DNA of 64,000 bases from Micromonospora sp. WMMD980 (GCF_029626035.1 NZ_JARUBE010000003.1:2046001-2110000), one strand, 5' to 3'. Numbered from the stretch's first letter, positions 26,018 through 36,920 are shown. The notes: generated by a model not told the origin, from the letters alone. A program made the numbers and translations.

Positions 26018-26482
26018 TCAGCCCCCGAGCGCGCGCAACGCCGCGTCGGCGTGCTCGTTCATGCTCAGCTCGCTGTGCACCACGGCCAGCACCCGCCGGT
26101 CCGCGCCGATCACGAACGTCATCCGCCGGGTGCTCAACGCGCCCAGCGGCAGCCGCCGCCGCACCCCGAACGCGCCGGCCACCTCGCCGTCGACGTCCGA
26201 CAGCAACGGATAGTCGAAGTCGTGCCGGCGGGCGAACTCCGCCTGCCGGTCCACCGGATCCCGGCTGATCCCCACCCGCGTCGCGCCCAGCGCCGTGAAC
26301 TCCGCCGCCAGGTCCCGGAAGTGGCAGCTCTCCGCCGTGCACCCGCGGGTCATCGCCGCCGGATAGAAGAACAGCACCACCGGACCGGCGGCCAGGAACT
26401 CCGACAGCCGCCGCGGCGTGCCCGTCTGGTCCGGCAGCGTGAAATCCCCGACCAGGTCACCGACGCTCAACCCTTTACTCAT
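26018..26482 (-). CDS. Peroxiredoxin, PrxQ/BCP type
   Basis: 154 residues from the ATG (MSKGLSVGDLVGDFTLPDQ); a longer open frame to 26554 is probably not translated. FFYPAAMTRGCTAESCHFRD holds the PxxxTxxC peroxidatic Cys and a resolving Cys five residues later, the arrangement of the PrxQ/BCP class. GISRDPVDRQAEFARRHDFDYPLLSD matches the next conserved stretch. It reduces hydroperoxides in the cytosol with thioredoxin. No clear ribosome site precedes the ATG, so the message may be leaderless. Confidence 0.92.
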   Translation of the reverse strand: MSKGLSVGDLVGDFTLPDQTGTPRRLSEFLAAGPVVLFFYPAAMTRGCTAESCHFRDLAAEFTALGATRVGISRDPVDRQAEFARRHDFDYPLLSDVDGEVAGAFGVRRRLPLGALSTRRMTFVIGADRRVLAVVHSELSMNEHADAALRALGG

Positions 26483-26557
26483 GGCACGAGGATAGGTAGA
26501 CATCGCCGAGGCTGCGGTGCGGCGCTCGGCGACCCGCGCGCCGCCGCCGGCCACCCG

Positions 26558-27391
26558 TCACGCCCAGACGGCCGCCACCTCATCGGCCACCGCCGCGGCC
26601 TGCGCGAACCCGGCCCGCGCCGACGCCGCCCGCCGCGCCGGGTCCAGCACGTTGCGGCCGATCGCCGTGCGGGCCGCGCGGTCCGGTGACACCACAGCCA
26701 CCCGCGCCCCCACCTCCCGCAGCGCCGCGACCTGCGCCGGCAGCCGCGGTGTCGGGCCCACCGCCGCGACCGTCGGCGCCAGCACCACCACCCGCGGGTA
26801 CCCGGCGGCCAGGTCGGCGTTCACCGGTGAGCGGACCCCGCCGTCGACGTAGCGGCGCTCACCGATCGTCACCGGCGGCCAGACACCGGGCACCGCGCAA
26901 CTGGCGCCGACCGCGTCCACCAGCGGCACCCCGGCGTCGGCGTCGAACACCACGAACTCGCCGGAGGCGGCGTCCACGGCGGTCACCAACAGCCGCGCCG
27001 CGGGCCACTGCGGCGACGGCAACCGCGCCGCGATCACCGCGCGCCGTGACTGCTCCGACGGGGTACGCGCCGACAACGCCATCGCACCGACACGCGCCCG
27101 GGCCCGCGCCGCGTCCCGACCCCGCGCGCCGGCCCACGCCCACCGCGCCAGCACCCCCAGGCCGAGCCGCGCCGGCACCTCGTCGCGCGGCGGCCGCAGC
27201 TGCGCCTCGTACAACTCGGCCAGCGGCGTGCCCGAACGCACCTGCGCCCCGACCACCGACCCGGCCGACGTGCCCACCACCAGGTCCGCCTCGTCCAGCG
27301 GCAGCCCGCGTGCGGCCAGCCCGGCCAGCAGGCCCAGCTCCCAGGCCACCCCGGTGACCCCGCCGCCGCCCAGCACCAATGCCCGCCCCAT
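26558..27391 (-). CDS. Patatin-like phospholipase
   Basis: 277 residues. LGGGGVTGVAWELGLL is the oxyanion-hole loop, VVGTSAGSVVGAQV the GxSxG nucleophile elbow, and YVDGGVRSPVNADLA the catalytic Asp in D-G-G. These define a patatin serine lipase with a Ser-Asp dyad. The ATG has GGAGAGGA upstream and the long frame beyond it is not coding. It is divergent from the SDR at 27467, sharing 75 bp. The target lipid is unknown. Confidence 0.9.
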   Translation of the reverse strand: MGRALVLGGGGVTGVAWELGLLAGLAARGLPLDEADLVVGTSAGSVVGAQVRSGTPLAELYEAQLRPPRDEVPARLGLGVLARWAWAGARGRDAARARARVGAMALSARTPSEQSRRAVIAARLPSPQWPAARLLVTAVDAASGEFVVFDADAGVPLVDAVGASCAVPGVWPPVTIGERRYVDGGVRSPVNADLAAGYPRVVVLAPTVAAVGPTPRLPAQVAALREVGARVAVVSPDRAARTAIGRNVLDPARRAASARAGFAQAAAVADEVAAVWA

Positions 27392-27466
27392 GTGACAGTC
27401 CTCTCCATCCCCGGTGGTCCCGCCCACGGTAACGTCGCCCCCACCACCGGGGCAGGAGAGAACACA

Positions 27467-28195
27467 TTGACCTGGGTCACCATCGTCACCGGCGGCGGGC
27501 GCGGCATCGGCGCGGCCACCGCCCGCCGGCTCGCCGCCGACGGACACGACCTCGTCATCGGCTACCGCACCGACCACGCCGCCGCCGAAGCCGTCGCCGC
27601 CGACGTGCGCGCCGCCGGCCGCCGCGCCGTCACCGTCGCCGCCGACACAGGCGACCCCGAGCAGGTCCACCGGCTCTTCACCGCCGCCGAACCGCTCGGC
27701 CCGCTCACCGGCCTGGTCAACAACGCCGGCGTCACCAGCCCCATCGGCCCCTTCACCGACCTGCGCGCCGAGGACCTGCGCGAGGTCGTCGACGTAAACC
27801 TCGTCGGCTACGTCCTCTGCGCCCAACAGGCCGCCCGCCGGATCAGCGCCGGCGGCGCCATCGTCAACGTCTCCTCAGCCGCCGCGACCCTCGGCAGCCC
27901 CGGCGAATACATCCACTACGCCGCCGTCAAGGCCGCCACCGACACCCTCACCGTCGGCCTGGCCAAGGAACTCGCGCCGCACGGCATCCGGGTCAACGCG
28001 GTCGCCCCCGGCATCATCCGCACCGACATCCACGCCCGCTCCGGCGTGCCGGACCGCCCCGACACCGCCGCCGGCCGCATCCCGCTGGGCCGCGCCGGCG
28101 AACCCGACGAGGTCGCCGGCGCCATCGCGCACCTGCTCGGCCCCGACGCCACCTACACCACCGGCGCGGTCCTGCGCGTCGCCGGCGGCCTGTAG
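27467..28195 (+). CDS. SDR family oxidoreductase
   Basis: TTG chosen as start because AGGAGAG lies 6 nt ahead and the product begins directly at the first beta strand (TWVTIVTGGGRGIGAATARRL). The 242-residue enzyme has NNAGVTSPIGP, the catalytic Ser in VNVSSAAATLG, Y-A-A-V-K, and the substrate-side PGIIRTDIHA. It resembles 3-oxoacyl-ACP reductase-like or glucose dehydrogenase-like SDRs. The substrate is unknown. The gene ends at the terminator at 28204. Confidence 0.9.
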   Translation: MTWVTIVTGGGRGIGAATARRLAADGHDLVIGYRTDHAAAEAVAADVRAAGRRAVTVAADTGDPEQVHRLFTAAEPLGPLTGLVNNAGVTSPIGPFTDLRAEDLREVVDVNLVGYVLCAQQAARRISAGGAIVNVSSAAATLGSPGEYIHYAAVKAATDTLTVGLAKELAPHGIRVNAVAPGIIRTDIHARSGVPDRPDTAAGRIPLGRAGEPDEVAGAIAHLLGPDATYTTGAVLRVAGGL

Positions 28196-28203
28196 AGAAC
28201 GGC

Positions 28204-28232
28204 GGCGGCCCGGGGGAGCCCCCCGGACCGCC
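28204..28232. terminator. Bidirectional terminator
   Basis: GGCGGCCCGGGGG pairs with CCCCCGGACCGCC (one mismatch) around a three-base loop, between the SDR gene and the convergent small membrane gene. Confidence 0.8.
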
Positions 28233-28245
28233 ACCACCACCGTCG

Positions 28246-28371
28246 TCAGTTCGTGAACAGCTTCGCCGCCGTGATCAACGTCTGCACCACGCCGTACCCC
28301 AGCAGCACGGCCACCACCAGCCACGACACCACCAGGCGGACCTGCTGCCCGCCACCGCCACGCTCGTTCAC
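28246..28371 (-). CDS. Small membrane protein of OFA-type MFS transporter
   Basis: 41 residues, too short for most gene callers. It begins at a GTG that overlaps the TGA of the transporter remnant (GTGA). One membrane helix is seen (VRLVVSWLVVAVLLGYGVVQ), followed by TLITAAKLFTN. Single-helix small subunits coupled to oxalate/formate-antiporter-family MFS genes are annotated in many actinobacteria, and this matches that pattern. Its transporter partner is truncated here, so its function is probably lost. Confidence 0.7.
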   Translation of the reverse strand: MNERGGGGQQVRLVVSWLVVAVLLGYGVVQTLITAAKLFTN

Positions 28372-28979
28372 GATCCGCTCCGCTCCGCCGTCACCGGCTG
28401 CCCGTCCGCCACCTCGTCCCGGCCCGACGCCGGCTCGTGGAACCGCTGCGGCACCGGCCGGATCAGCAGGTTCGCCACCAGCCCCACCGCCAGCACCCCG
28501 ACCATCGTGAACAACGCCGGCCGGTACGCCGACGCGGTCAACGACCCCGGCTCGCCCTGCGCGTCGAGGAACGCGTTGACGATCAGCGGCCCGGCCACCC
28601 CCGCCGCCGACCACGCCGTCAACAGCCGACCGTGGATCGCGCCCACCTCGAACATGCCGAACAGGTCCCGCAGGTACGCCGGCGCGGTCGCGAACCCGCC
28701 GCCGTAGAACGACAGGATCACGCACGCCAGCAGCACGAACAGCGCGGTCGCGCTCTGCCCCACCAACGCCAGCAGCAGGTACAGCACCAACCCGACACCC
28801 AGGTACACCACGTAGATCTGCTTACGACCGATCACGTCCGACGTCGAGGACCACACGAACCGGCCGGCCATGTTGAACAGCGACAGCAACCCGACGAAAC
28901 CACCGGCCGCCGCCACCGACACCGCCGACGTGCCGTTGTTCCGGAAGAAGTCCTGGATCATCGGGCTGGCCTGCTCCAC
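28368..28979 (-). pseudogene. OFA-family MFS transporter, 5'-truncated
   Basis: Only the C-terminal ~200 residues (of ~450) remain. They are typical of the oxalate/formate antiporter family: ASPMIQDFFRNNGTSAVS, GFVGLLSLFNMAGRFVWSSTSD with the MFS motif DVIGRKQIYVVYL, and FYGGGFATAPAYLRDLFGMFEVGAIHGRLLTAWS in pieces. Upstream the frame ends at a TGA near 29040 after a short unlike stretch, and no N-terminal half exists before pdxY at 29108. It probably lost six membrane helices by deletion. The listed start is the first GTG in frame. Confidence 0.8.
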
Positions 28980-29107
28980 CGCACGCTGCGCCCAAACCCA
29001 CCCCGCGCCCGACGGTCGAAACCCTGAGCCGAACGGTCACCCCCAACCCCGCACGTCACCCGACAACCACCCCCCGTGACCAGCACCGCAGATGCGACGA
29101 TGAGCCC

Positions 29108-29959
29108 GTGAAGATCCTGTCCATCCAGTCCTCGGTCGCCTACGGCCACGTCGGCAACTCCGCCGCCGTGTTCCCCCTGCAACGCCTCCGGCACGAGGTG
29201 TGGCCGGTGCTGACCGTGCACTTCTCCAACCACACCGGCTACGGCGCCTGGCGCGGCCCCCTGCTCGCCCCCACCGACGTCGCCGACGTCATCGCCGGCA
29301 TCGCCGACCGCGGCGTCCTCGGCACCGCCGACGCCGTGCTCTCCGGCTACCAGGGCGACCCCGCCGTCGGCGCCGTCATCCTCGACACCGTCGCCCAGGT
29401 CAAGGCCGCCAACCCCACCGCGCTCTACTGCTGCGACCCGGTCATGGGCGACGTCGGGCGCGGCATGTTCGTCCGCCCCGGCATCCCCGAATACCTGCGC
29501 GACACCGTCGTCCCGCGCGCCGACATCGTCACGCCCAACCAGTTCGAGCTGGAGTTCCTCGCCGGCCGCCGCACCGACACCCTCGACGACCTGCTCGCCG
29601 CCGTCGACGCCGTGCGCGCCACCGGCCCCGAACACGTCCTGGTCACCAGCGTCCTGCACGGCGACCTGCCCGCCGGCCCCCTCGAGGTCGTCGCCGTCTC
29701 CTCCCACGGCGCCTGGGCCGTCACCACCCCGCTGCTGCCGATCAGCCCCAACGGCGGCGGCGACGTCACCGCCGCCCTCTACCTCGCCCACCTCGCCACC
29801 ACCGGCTCACCCGAGACCGCCCTGGAACACACCACCAACTCCATCTACGCCGTCCTCGAGGCCACCCTCGCCGCCGGCACCCGCGAACTGCAGATCGTCG
29901 CCGCCCAGGACGCCATCGCCGACCCACCCACCCGCTTCACCGCCCGCCGCCTGCGCTGA
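29108..29959 (+). CDS. pdxY: Pyridoxal kinase
   Basis: 283 residues, the usual PdxY length. ILSIQSSVAYGHVGNSAAVFPLQ is the typical start, ALYCCDPVMGDVGRGMFV the substrate and metal region, VTPNQFELEFLAGR the central motif, and ISPNGGGDVTAALYLA the anion-hole/catalytic Asp loop (commonly NGAGD; here NGGGD). It phosphorylates pyridoxal to pyridoxal 5'-phosphate in vitamin B6 salvage. The GTG start lacks a strong ribosome site. Confidence 0.92.
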   Translation: MKILSIQSSVAYGHVGNSAAVFPLQRLRHEVWPVLTVHFSNHTGYGAWRGPLLAPTDVADVIAGIADRGVLGTADAVLSGYQGDPAVGAVILDTVAQVKAANPTALYCCDPVMGDVGRGMFVRPGIPEYLRDTVVPRADIVTPNQFELEFLAGRRTDTLDDLLAAVDAVRATGPEHVLVTSVLHGDLPAGPLEVVAVSSHGAWAVTTPLLPISPNGGGDVTAALYLAHLATTGSPETALEHTTNSIYAVLEATLAAGTRELQIVAAQDAIADPPTRFTARRLR

Positions 29960-30068
29960 CGCCGCCGGGGCGGGTGCGGGGTCCGCCCCGCCCCGAACCC
30001 GCCGCCCCCTGCCGAAACGCCGCCCCGGAAGGTGGCCGACCACCCCACCCACCAGCAAAGATGCACCC

Positions 30069-30521
<453 letters not shown>

Positions 30522-30526
30522 CCACC

Positions 30527-30940
30527 ATGACGATCACCATCCACTACACGTTCCTGCCCCACACCGACGCCGACGCCGCCCTCGCCTTCTACCGCGACAC
30601 CCTCGGCTTCGACCTCCGCAACGACGTCGGCCACGGCGACACCATGCGTTGGCTCACCGTCGGCCCACCCGAGCAGCCCGAGACCGGCATCGTCCTGCAC
30701 CCCCCGGCCGTCGACCCCGGCATCACCGACGACGAACGCCGCACCATCCACGAACTCATCGCCAAGGGCAGCTACGGCGCGCTCACCCTCGCCACCGACG
30801 ACCTCGACGCCCTGTTCGACCGCCTCCAGGCCAGCGGCGCCGACGTCGTCCAGGAACCCACCGACCAGCCCTACGGTGTCCGCGACTGCGCCTTCCGCGA
30901 CCCCACCGGCAACCTCATCCGCATCAACCAGCGGCCCTGA
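30527..30940 (+). CDS. VOC family protein
   Basis: 137 residues starting MTITIHYTFLPHTDADAALA; a GTG at 30518 overlapping the AraC stop is an alternative start. Two VOC modules are seen: FYRDTLGFDLRNDVGHGDTMRW and ALTLATDDLDALFDRLQASGADVVQ...FRDPTGNLIRINQ, with a Glu or Asp and His available as ligands. The family includes glyoxalases, dioxygenases and drug-binding resistance proteins. The link to an AraC regulator and a UvrA-like protein suggests a xenobiotic or antibiotic response. Confidence 0.87.
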   Translation: MTITIHYTFLPHTDADAALAFYRDTLGFDLRNDVGHGDTMRWLTVGPPEQPETGIVLHPPAVDPGITDDERRTIHELIAKGSYGALTLATDDLDALFDRLQASGADVVQEPTDQPYGVRDCAFRDPTGNLIRINQRP

Positions 30941-31017
30941 GACCCGCCCACGATGACCGACACCCCCGCGCCCACGGCCGCTGGCTGGACTGAACCCCAC
31001 GACCGGACGGAGACCCC

Positions 31018-33378
<2,361 letters not shown>

Positions 33379-33396
33379 CTTCGTCGCCCCTCACCC

Positions 33397-33424
33397 CAGT
33401 TCGATAATCTACATTATGTCAAGT
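33397..33424. other. dif-like chromosome dimer resolution site
   Basis: The left 11 bp CAGTTCGATAA, the central 6 bp TCTACA and the right 11 bp TTATGTCAAGT have the layout of an Xer dif site. The right (XerD) arm matches E. coli TTATGTTAAAT in 9 of 11 bases. From GATAAT onward the sequence agrees with the actinobacterial dif consensus as I recall it (GATAAT-VN-ACATTATGTCAAGT); the outermost left bases are more divergent. It lies in the 69-bp gap between convergent genes. Inference: this is the chromosomal dif, marking the replication terminus. Confidence 0.85.
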
Positions 33425-33447
33425 AAACCGGATCCGGGCTCCCCGCC

Positions 33448-34311
33448 TCACCGCGCCACCGGATCGTCGAGCACCGCCGCCAGCACCCGCGCCGGCTCCT
33501 CGTGCGGTTCCCGCGCCAGCGTCACCAACGCCTTCCACAACGCCCACCCGCGCGCCCGCCGCCACGCGTCCGCCGGCAGGTCGACCGCGTCGCGGAACAC
33601 CGCGCGCTCGGCGCCGACGCACCACGTCCACGCCGGCACCAGGTCACACGCCGGGTCGCCGACACCGCACTGCCCGAAGTCGATCACCGAGGCGAGCCGC
33701 CCGGCCACGACCAGCAGGTTGCCGGCGGCGACGTCGCCGTGGAACCACACCGGCGCCTGCGGCCAGGCCGACGTGAGCGCCTCCGCCCACACGGCCCGGC
33801 AGGCGTCGGCGTCCACCCGGTCATCCAGGACCTCCAGGGCCCACTCGACGTCGTCGCCGTAGACGCTCGGGTGGCAGCCCCGGAAGGCCGAGTGCCGGCC
33901 CGCTGCCGGCCCGCCCGCCGTCGGGACCCGGCGCAGCGCGGCCAGCAGGCCGCCGAGGTCGCGGGCCACGGCGGCGCGGTCGAGGTTGCCGACGGACGCC
34001 AGGGTGTCGCCGGGCAGCCACCGGCGCACCGACCAGGGGTACGGGTAGCCGGCGTCGGGCGCGCCGGTGGCGACCGGTTCGGGTACGGGCAGCGGCAGGT
34101 GGCGGGCGAGGATCTGCAGGCACCGGTCCTCCTTGGCGACGGCTGCGGCGTAGCCCTCGGCGCTGGGTAGTCGGACCACCAGGTCGTCGCCCAGGCGGAA
34201 GGTCCGGTTGTCCCACCCCTGCCGGGCCACGGCGCTGACCGGCAGGGGTGCCCAGTGCGGGAACCGTCGGGCGACGAGGGTGCGGACGAGCGCGGCGTCG
34301 ATCTCCACCAT
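33448..34311 (-). CDS. Aminoglycoside phosphotransferase family protein
   Basis: 287 residues of the APH/choline-kinase fold: LPVSAVARQGWDNRTFRLGDDLVVRLPSA in the N-lobe, WFHGDVAAGNLLVVAGRLASVIDFGQCGVGDPACD split between the Brenner motif (HGDVAAGN) and the metal-binding DFG. Such proteins may inactivate aminoglycosides or phosphorylate other small molecules; the sequence alone does not tell. The longer open frame to 35847 on this strand is GC-driven and covers the recombinase gene. It is convergent with the UvrA-like gene, with dif in between. Confidence 0.9.
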   Translation of the reverse strand: MVEIDAALVRTLVARRFPHWAPLPVSAVARQGWDNRTFRLGDDLVVRLPSAEGYAAAVAKEDRCLQILARHLPLPVPEPVATGAPDAGYPYPWSVRRWLPGDTLASVGNLDRAAVARDLGGLLAALRRVPTAGGPAAGRHSAFRGCHPSVYGDDVEWALEVLDDRVDADACRAVWAEALTSAWPQAPVWFHGDVAAGNLLVVAGRLASVIDFGQCGVGDPACDLVPAWTWCVGAERAVFRDAVDLPADAWRRARGWALWKALVTLAREPHEEPARVLAAVLDDPVAR

Positions 34312-34387
34312 GGGCCCAGTCTGCGCGACCCGGCAGGCGTCTTGTCGATCGCGCTCCCCCGGAGCGGCGGCCTGGCGGGAACGCGAA

Positions 34388-34412
34388 TCATGCATAATAT
34401 CTCTATGCATGA
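34388..34412. repeat. Perfect 9-7-9 palindrome over recombinase start codon
   Basis: TCATGCATA at 34388-34396 and TATGCATGA at 34404-34412 are perfectly complementary around ATATCTC. The ATG of the recombinase gene (34405) lies in the right arm. Read as 11-6-11, the left arm ends GCATAA, as in the E. coli XerC arm. It could be an autoregulatory operator or a recombination core site. Confidence 0.7.
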
Positions 34413-35400
34413 CAAACCGGACGAAGTGGTAGGAACGCTGATCGAGGAGTTCCTGACCGCCCGGGCCACCCGCAAGCCCTCTCCCCACACCCTCGCCGCG
34501 TACCGGCGGGACCTCAACGCGGTGGTGGCGCTGGTCGCGGCGGACGACGACGCCACTCCCCTCCCTCCGCACCGACTGCCGGTCGACGCCCTCTCCCCCC
34601 GGGTGATGCGCGCCGCGTTCGCCCGTTTCGCCGCCCCCCGCGCCGCCGCCTCCGTGCACCGGGCCTGGTCCACCTGGAACAGCTTCTTCATGTTCCTGGT
34701 GGCCGAGGGCGTCGTGGCCGGGAATCCGATGCCGGCGGTGGGACGCCCGCGCACGCCTCTCCCCCGACCCAAGCCGCTGCGTGGCGAGGACACGCCGGAG
34801 GAGTTGCTGGCGGCGGTGGCGCGGGCCGAGGGCCGCCAGCGTGACCCGTGGCCGGAGCGGGACCTGGCGGTCCTGGCACTGGCGCTGTGCGCGGGCCTGC
34901 GGTTGTCGGAGCTGCTGGCGTTGCGGGTGTCGTCGGTGGCCGGTCGGGACGGTGAGCGGCGCGTCGATGTGGCGGGCAAGGGTGGGCGGCCGCGCACGGT
35001 GCCGATCGAAACGGGTGTGGACCGGGTGCTGGTCGGCTATCTGGCGAGCCGGCGGGTGCGGTTCGGGGGGCGCAGCGTGCGGCCGGACGGGCCGTTGCTG
35101 GTGGACCGGGCGGGTGAGCCGTTGCGCCGGGGCGGGTTGCAGTATCTGGTGGAGTCGTGCTTTCGGCGGGCGGGCATCGGTGACCGGGTGCCTCGGGGCG
35201 CGCGGTTGCACGCGTTGCGGCACACGTTCGCGACGCGGCTGGCGGAGGACGGTGCGGGCGCGGCGGAGATCATGCGGTTGCTGGGGCATGCGTCGTTGGC
35301 GTCGTCGCAGACGTACATCGAGGTGACGGCGGGTCAGCAGCGGGCGGCGGTGGCGGCGAACCGCACGAACCGGGCGTTGTCGGGGTTGCGGGGTTTCTAG
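34405..35400 (+). CDS. Tyrosine recombinase, Xer-like
   Basis: 331 residues. N-terminal SAM-like domain: EFLTARATRKPSPHTLAAYRRDL. Catalytic residues are Arg in CAGLRLSELLALRV, Lys in GKGGRPRTVPIE, HxxR in LHALRHTFATRLA, and LGHASLASSQTYIEV with the His and Tyr nucleophile. The ATG starts inside a palindrome with no Shine-Dalgarno. It lies ~1 kb from the dif-like site. Two resident Xer genes are usually elsewhere in actinobacterial genomes, so this is a third or a domesticated element recombinase. Base use matches its neighbours. Confidence 0.92.
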   Translation: MHDKPDEVVGTLIEEFLTARATRKPSPHTLAAYRRDLNAVVALVAADDDATPLPPHRLPVDALSPRVMRAAFARFAAPRAAASVHRAWSTWNSFFMFLVAEGVVAGNPMPAVGRPRTPLPRPKPLRGEDTPEELLAAVARAEGRQRDPWPERDLAVLALALCAGLRLSELLALRVSSVAGRDGERRVDVAGKGGRPRTVPIETGVDRVLVGYLASRRVRFGGRSVRPDGPLLVDRAGEPLRRGGLQYLVESCFRRAGIGDRVPRGARLHALRHTFATRLAEDGAGAAEIMRLLGHASLASSQTYIEVTAGQQRAAVAANRTNRALSGLRGF

Positions 35401-35468
35401 GCGGTCAGGGTGTGCGTCGTGGTGGTGCTTGCGGGTTTCCTTGTCTTGGGCGCCGGGAAGGCTCCGGT

Positions 35469-35777
35469 ATGGCTGAGACATTCGTGAGCGAAGACCTGAG
35501 GACGCTGCGGTCGATGGCGCGCGGGGCCGGGATTCCGGATGCCGAGCGTCTGTCGCACGACGACCTGGTGGAGGTGTTGCGCCGGGCGGGTCTGGCCGAC
35601 GGCACCCAGGACGACTGGCCGGATCAGCCGATCGAGGATCCGGCGCACCTGGCTGGGCTGCCCCGCAGTTCGCTGCGGCAGGGTGACGAGAGCACCGGTG
35701 GTCGTGCCGCCGAGGAGGCGATCGGCGCCCGGCCCGGCGAGGACGGCTCCGAGATCGACGACCGCACCGAACGCTGA
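35469..35777 (+). CDS. Small hypothetical protein with Rho-N/SAP-like helices
   Basis: 102 residues from the ATG (MAETFVSEDLRTLRSMARGAG). The segment LRSMARGAGIPDAERLSHDDLVEVLRRAG resembles a Rho N-terminal/SAP-like helical module that can bind nucleic acid. The rest is acidic and disordered (DDWPDQPIEDPAH, EDGSEIDDRTER). No function is known. It sits between the recombinase and an HNH nuclease on the same strand. Confidence 0.7.
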   Translation: MAETFVSEDLRTLRSMARGAGIPDAERLSHDDLVEVLRRAGLADGTQDDWPDQPIEDPAHLAGLPRSSLRQGDESTGGRAAEEAIGARPGEDGSEIDDRTER

Positions 35778-35845
35778 GCCGGCGCGTGGGCCGCCCTCCG
35801 GTACGGGGCGGTCCGCGCGCCGCGTCGTTCTCGTATTCTCCCGGC

Positions 35846-36304
35846 ATGCTGTCGCAGGTGACCGGACTGTCCCGACACTTCAGCGAGGAGTCCCTGCGGG
35901 CCTACCTCCTCGGCCGGGCCGAGCGCTCGCCCACCGGCTGTCTCGTGGTGCGCGGCTACGGCAGTCGGCGCGGGGTGCACCAGAAGCTCGCCGGTCGTGC
36001 CTGGGCGCACATCGCCGCGTTCGTGGTCTTCGTCGGGGGCTACCGACCGGATCTCGACGTCCATCACACCTGCGGCGTCCCCGACTGCATCGAGCCGACC
36101 CACCTGCGGCAGCTCAGCCACGCGGACGCCTGCCGGGAGCGCCGGCAGCAGCCGACGTGCCGCAACGGCCACGATCGGGAGACCGATCCCCTGACCGGCC
36201 GGTTTCGCGGGGTGTGCCGGCGCTGCAACGGCGACGCGCAGCGGCGGTGGCGCGAGCGGCGCGCCGTCGAGGTGGCCGCAGCCCGTTCCGGATGCCGGCG
36301 TTGA
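35846..36304 (+). CDS. HNH endonuclease
   Basis: 152 residues from ATG 35846; an upstream frame to 35786 looks unlike protein. The HNH core is PDLDVHHTCGVPDCIEPTHL, with the His pair after V, Asn replaced in the usual N position by E-P-T-H, and zinc-binding Cys. A further CRNGHDRETDPLTGRFRGVCRRC zinc knuckle follows, as in HNH_3 phage-type nucleases. TATTCT 15 bp before the ATG could be a -10 of a leaderless message. Such genes are often mobile or phage-derived and may be remnants of an element near dif. Confidence 0.83.
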   Translation: MLSQVTGLSRHFSEESLRAYLLGRAERSPTGCLVVRGYGSRRGVHQKLAGRAWAHIAAFVVFVGGYRPDLDVHHTCGVPDCIEPTHLRQLSHADACRERRQQPTCRNGHDRETDPLTGRFRGVCRRCNGDAQRRWRERRAVEVAAARSGCRR

Positions 36305-36318
36305 CGGTCGATGCGCGG

Positions 36319-36717
36319 TCAGCGGAGCCCGGCGTCGCGACGCAGGTGCTCGAAGATGATCCGGTCCACAGGTGAGACGCGGTGGCGGTCGGCGTAGGTG
36401 AGCCAGACCAGCTCGGCGATCTCGGCCGCCGGTCGTAGGGTTCCCCGGTAGTCGGCGGTGTAGCAGCGCATCCGCACCACGGCTCCGTCCGGATGGCCGT
36501 GTGCCTGGGCCTCGAAGGCGCCGGCGAACGCGGCACTGCCGGTGTCCACGTCGACGCTGAGTTCCTCCCGGACCTCACGGACGAGCGTGTCGAGGTCGCT
36601 CTCCCCGGCTTCCCGCTTGCCGCCGGGGAGGTAGAAGACGTCTTTGCCGTGGGAGCGGGTGCTGAGGATCGCGCCGTTCTCCGTCCGGAGCCAGGCGATC
36701 TTGTCGATGACGTTCAC
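36319..36717 (-). CDS. NUDIX hydrolase
   Basis: 132 residues. The NUDIX box is GGKREAGESDLDTLVREVRE plus ELSV, with the full GX5EX7REUXEEXGU spacing. The start NVIDKIAWLRTENGAILSTRS and the end WLTYADRHRVSPVDRIIFEHL are typical of (deoxy)nucleoside triphosphate pyrophosphatases related to MutT, but the substrate is not fixed. It is convergent with the HNH gene, with 14 bp between them. Confidence 0.9.
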   Translation of the reverse strand: MNVIDKIAWLRTENGAILSTRSHGKDVFYLPGGKREAGESDLDTLVREVREELSVDVDTGSAAFAGAFEAQAHGHPDGAVVRMRCYTADYRGTLRPAAEIAELVWLTYADRHRVSPVDRIIFEHLRRDAGLR

Positions 36718-36749
36718 GGCCGAAGGTTAGCGGGCCCGGTACACCAGCC

Positions 36750-36860
36750 TGATTCCTTACGCACAAGAACTGTCATTATGATGCAAGCCCCACTTGTCCA
36801 TAATGTCCGTCCAAGTTGGTGGAATATCGTAATCGGTAATCCAGTAATTCGGGTGCACGC
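36750..36860. other. AT-rich patch with imperfect inverted repeat
   Basis: 36751-36850 has 43% G+C by hand count, against ~73% around it. CATTATG-ATG-CAAG (36774-36787) and CTTG-TC-CATAATG (36793-36805) form an imperfect inverted repeat with half-sites resembling the dif XerD arm (TTATGTCAAG). No gene is seen in this ~200 bp gap between the NUDIX and aldo/keto reductase genes. Confidence 0.55.
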
Positions 36861-36920
36861 CGTCGCCGAGCCGGGTGGTCCCGGGTCAGGATGCGTGGTG
36901 TTGGCCGTTCACCGGTGGTG

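Noticed and set aside
34312..35847. Upstream extension of the aminoglycoside phosphotransferase frame
   Set aside because: It covers the recombinase gene on the opposite strand and has no domain; the phosphotransferase has a normal ATG at 34311.
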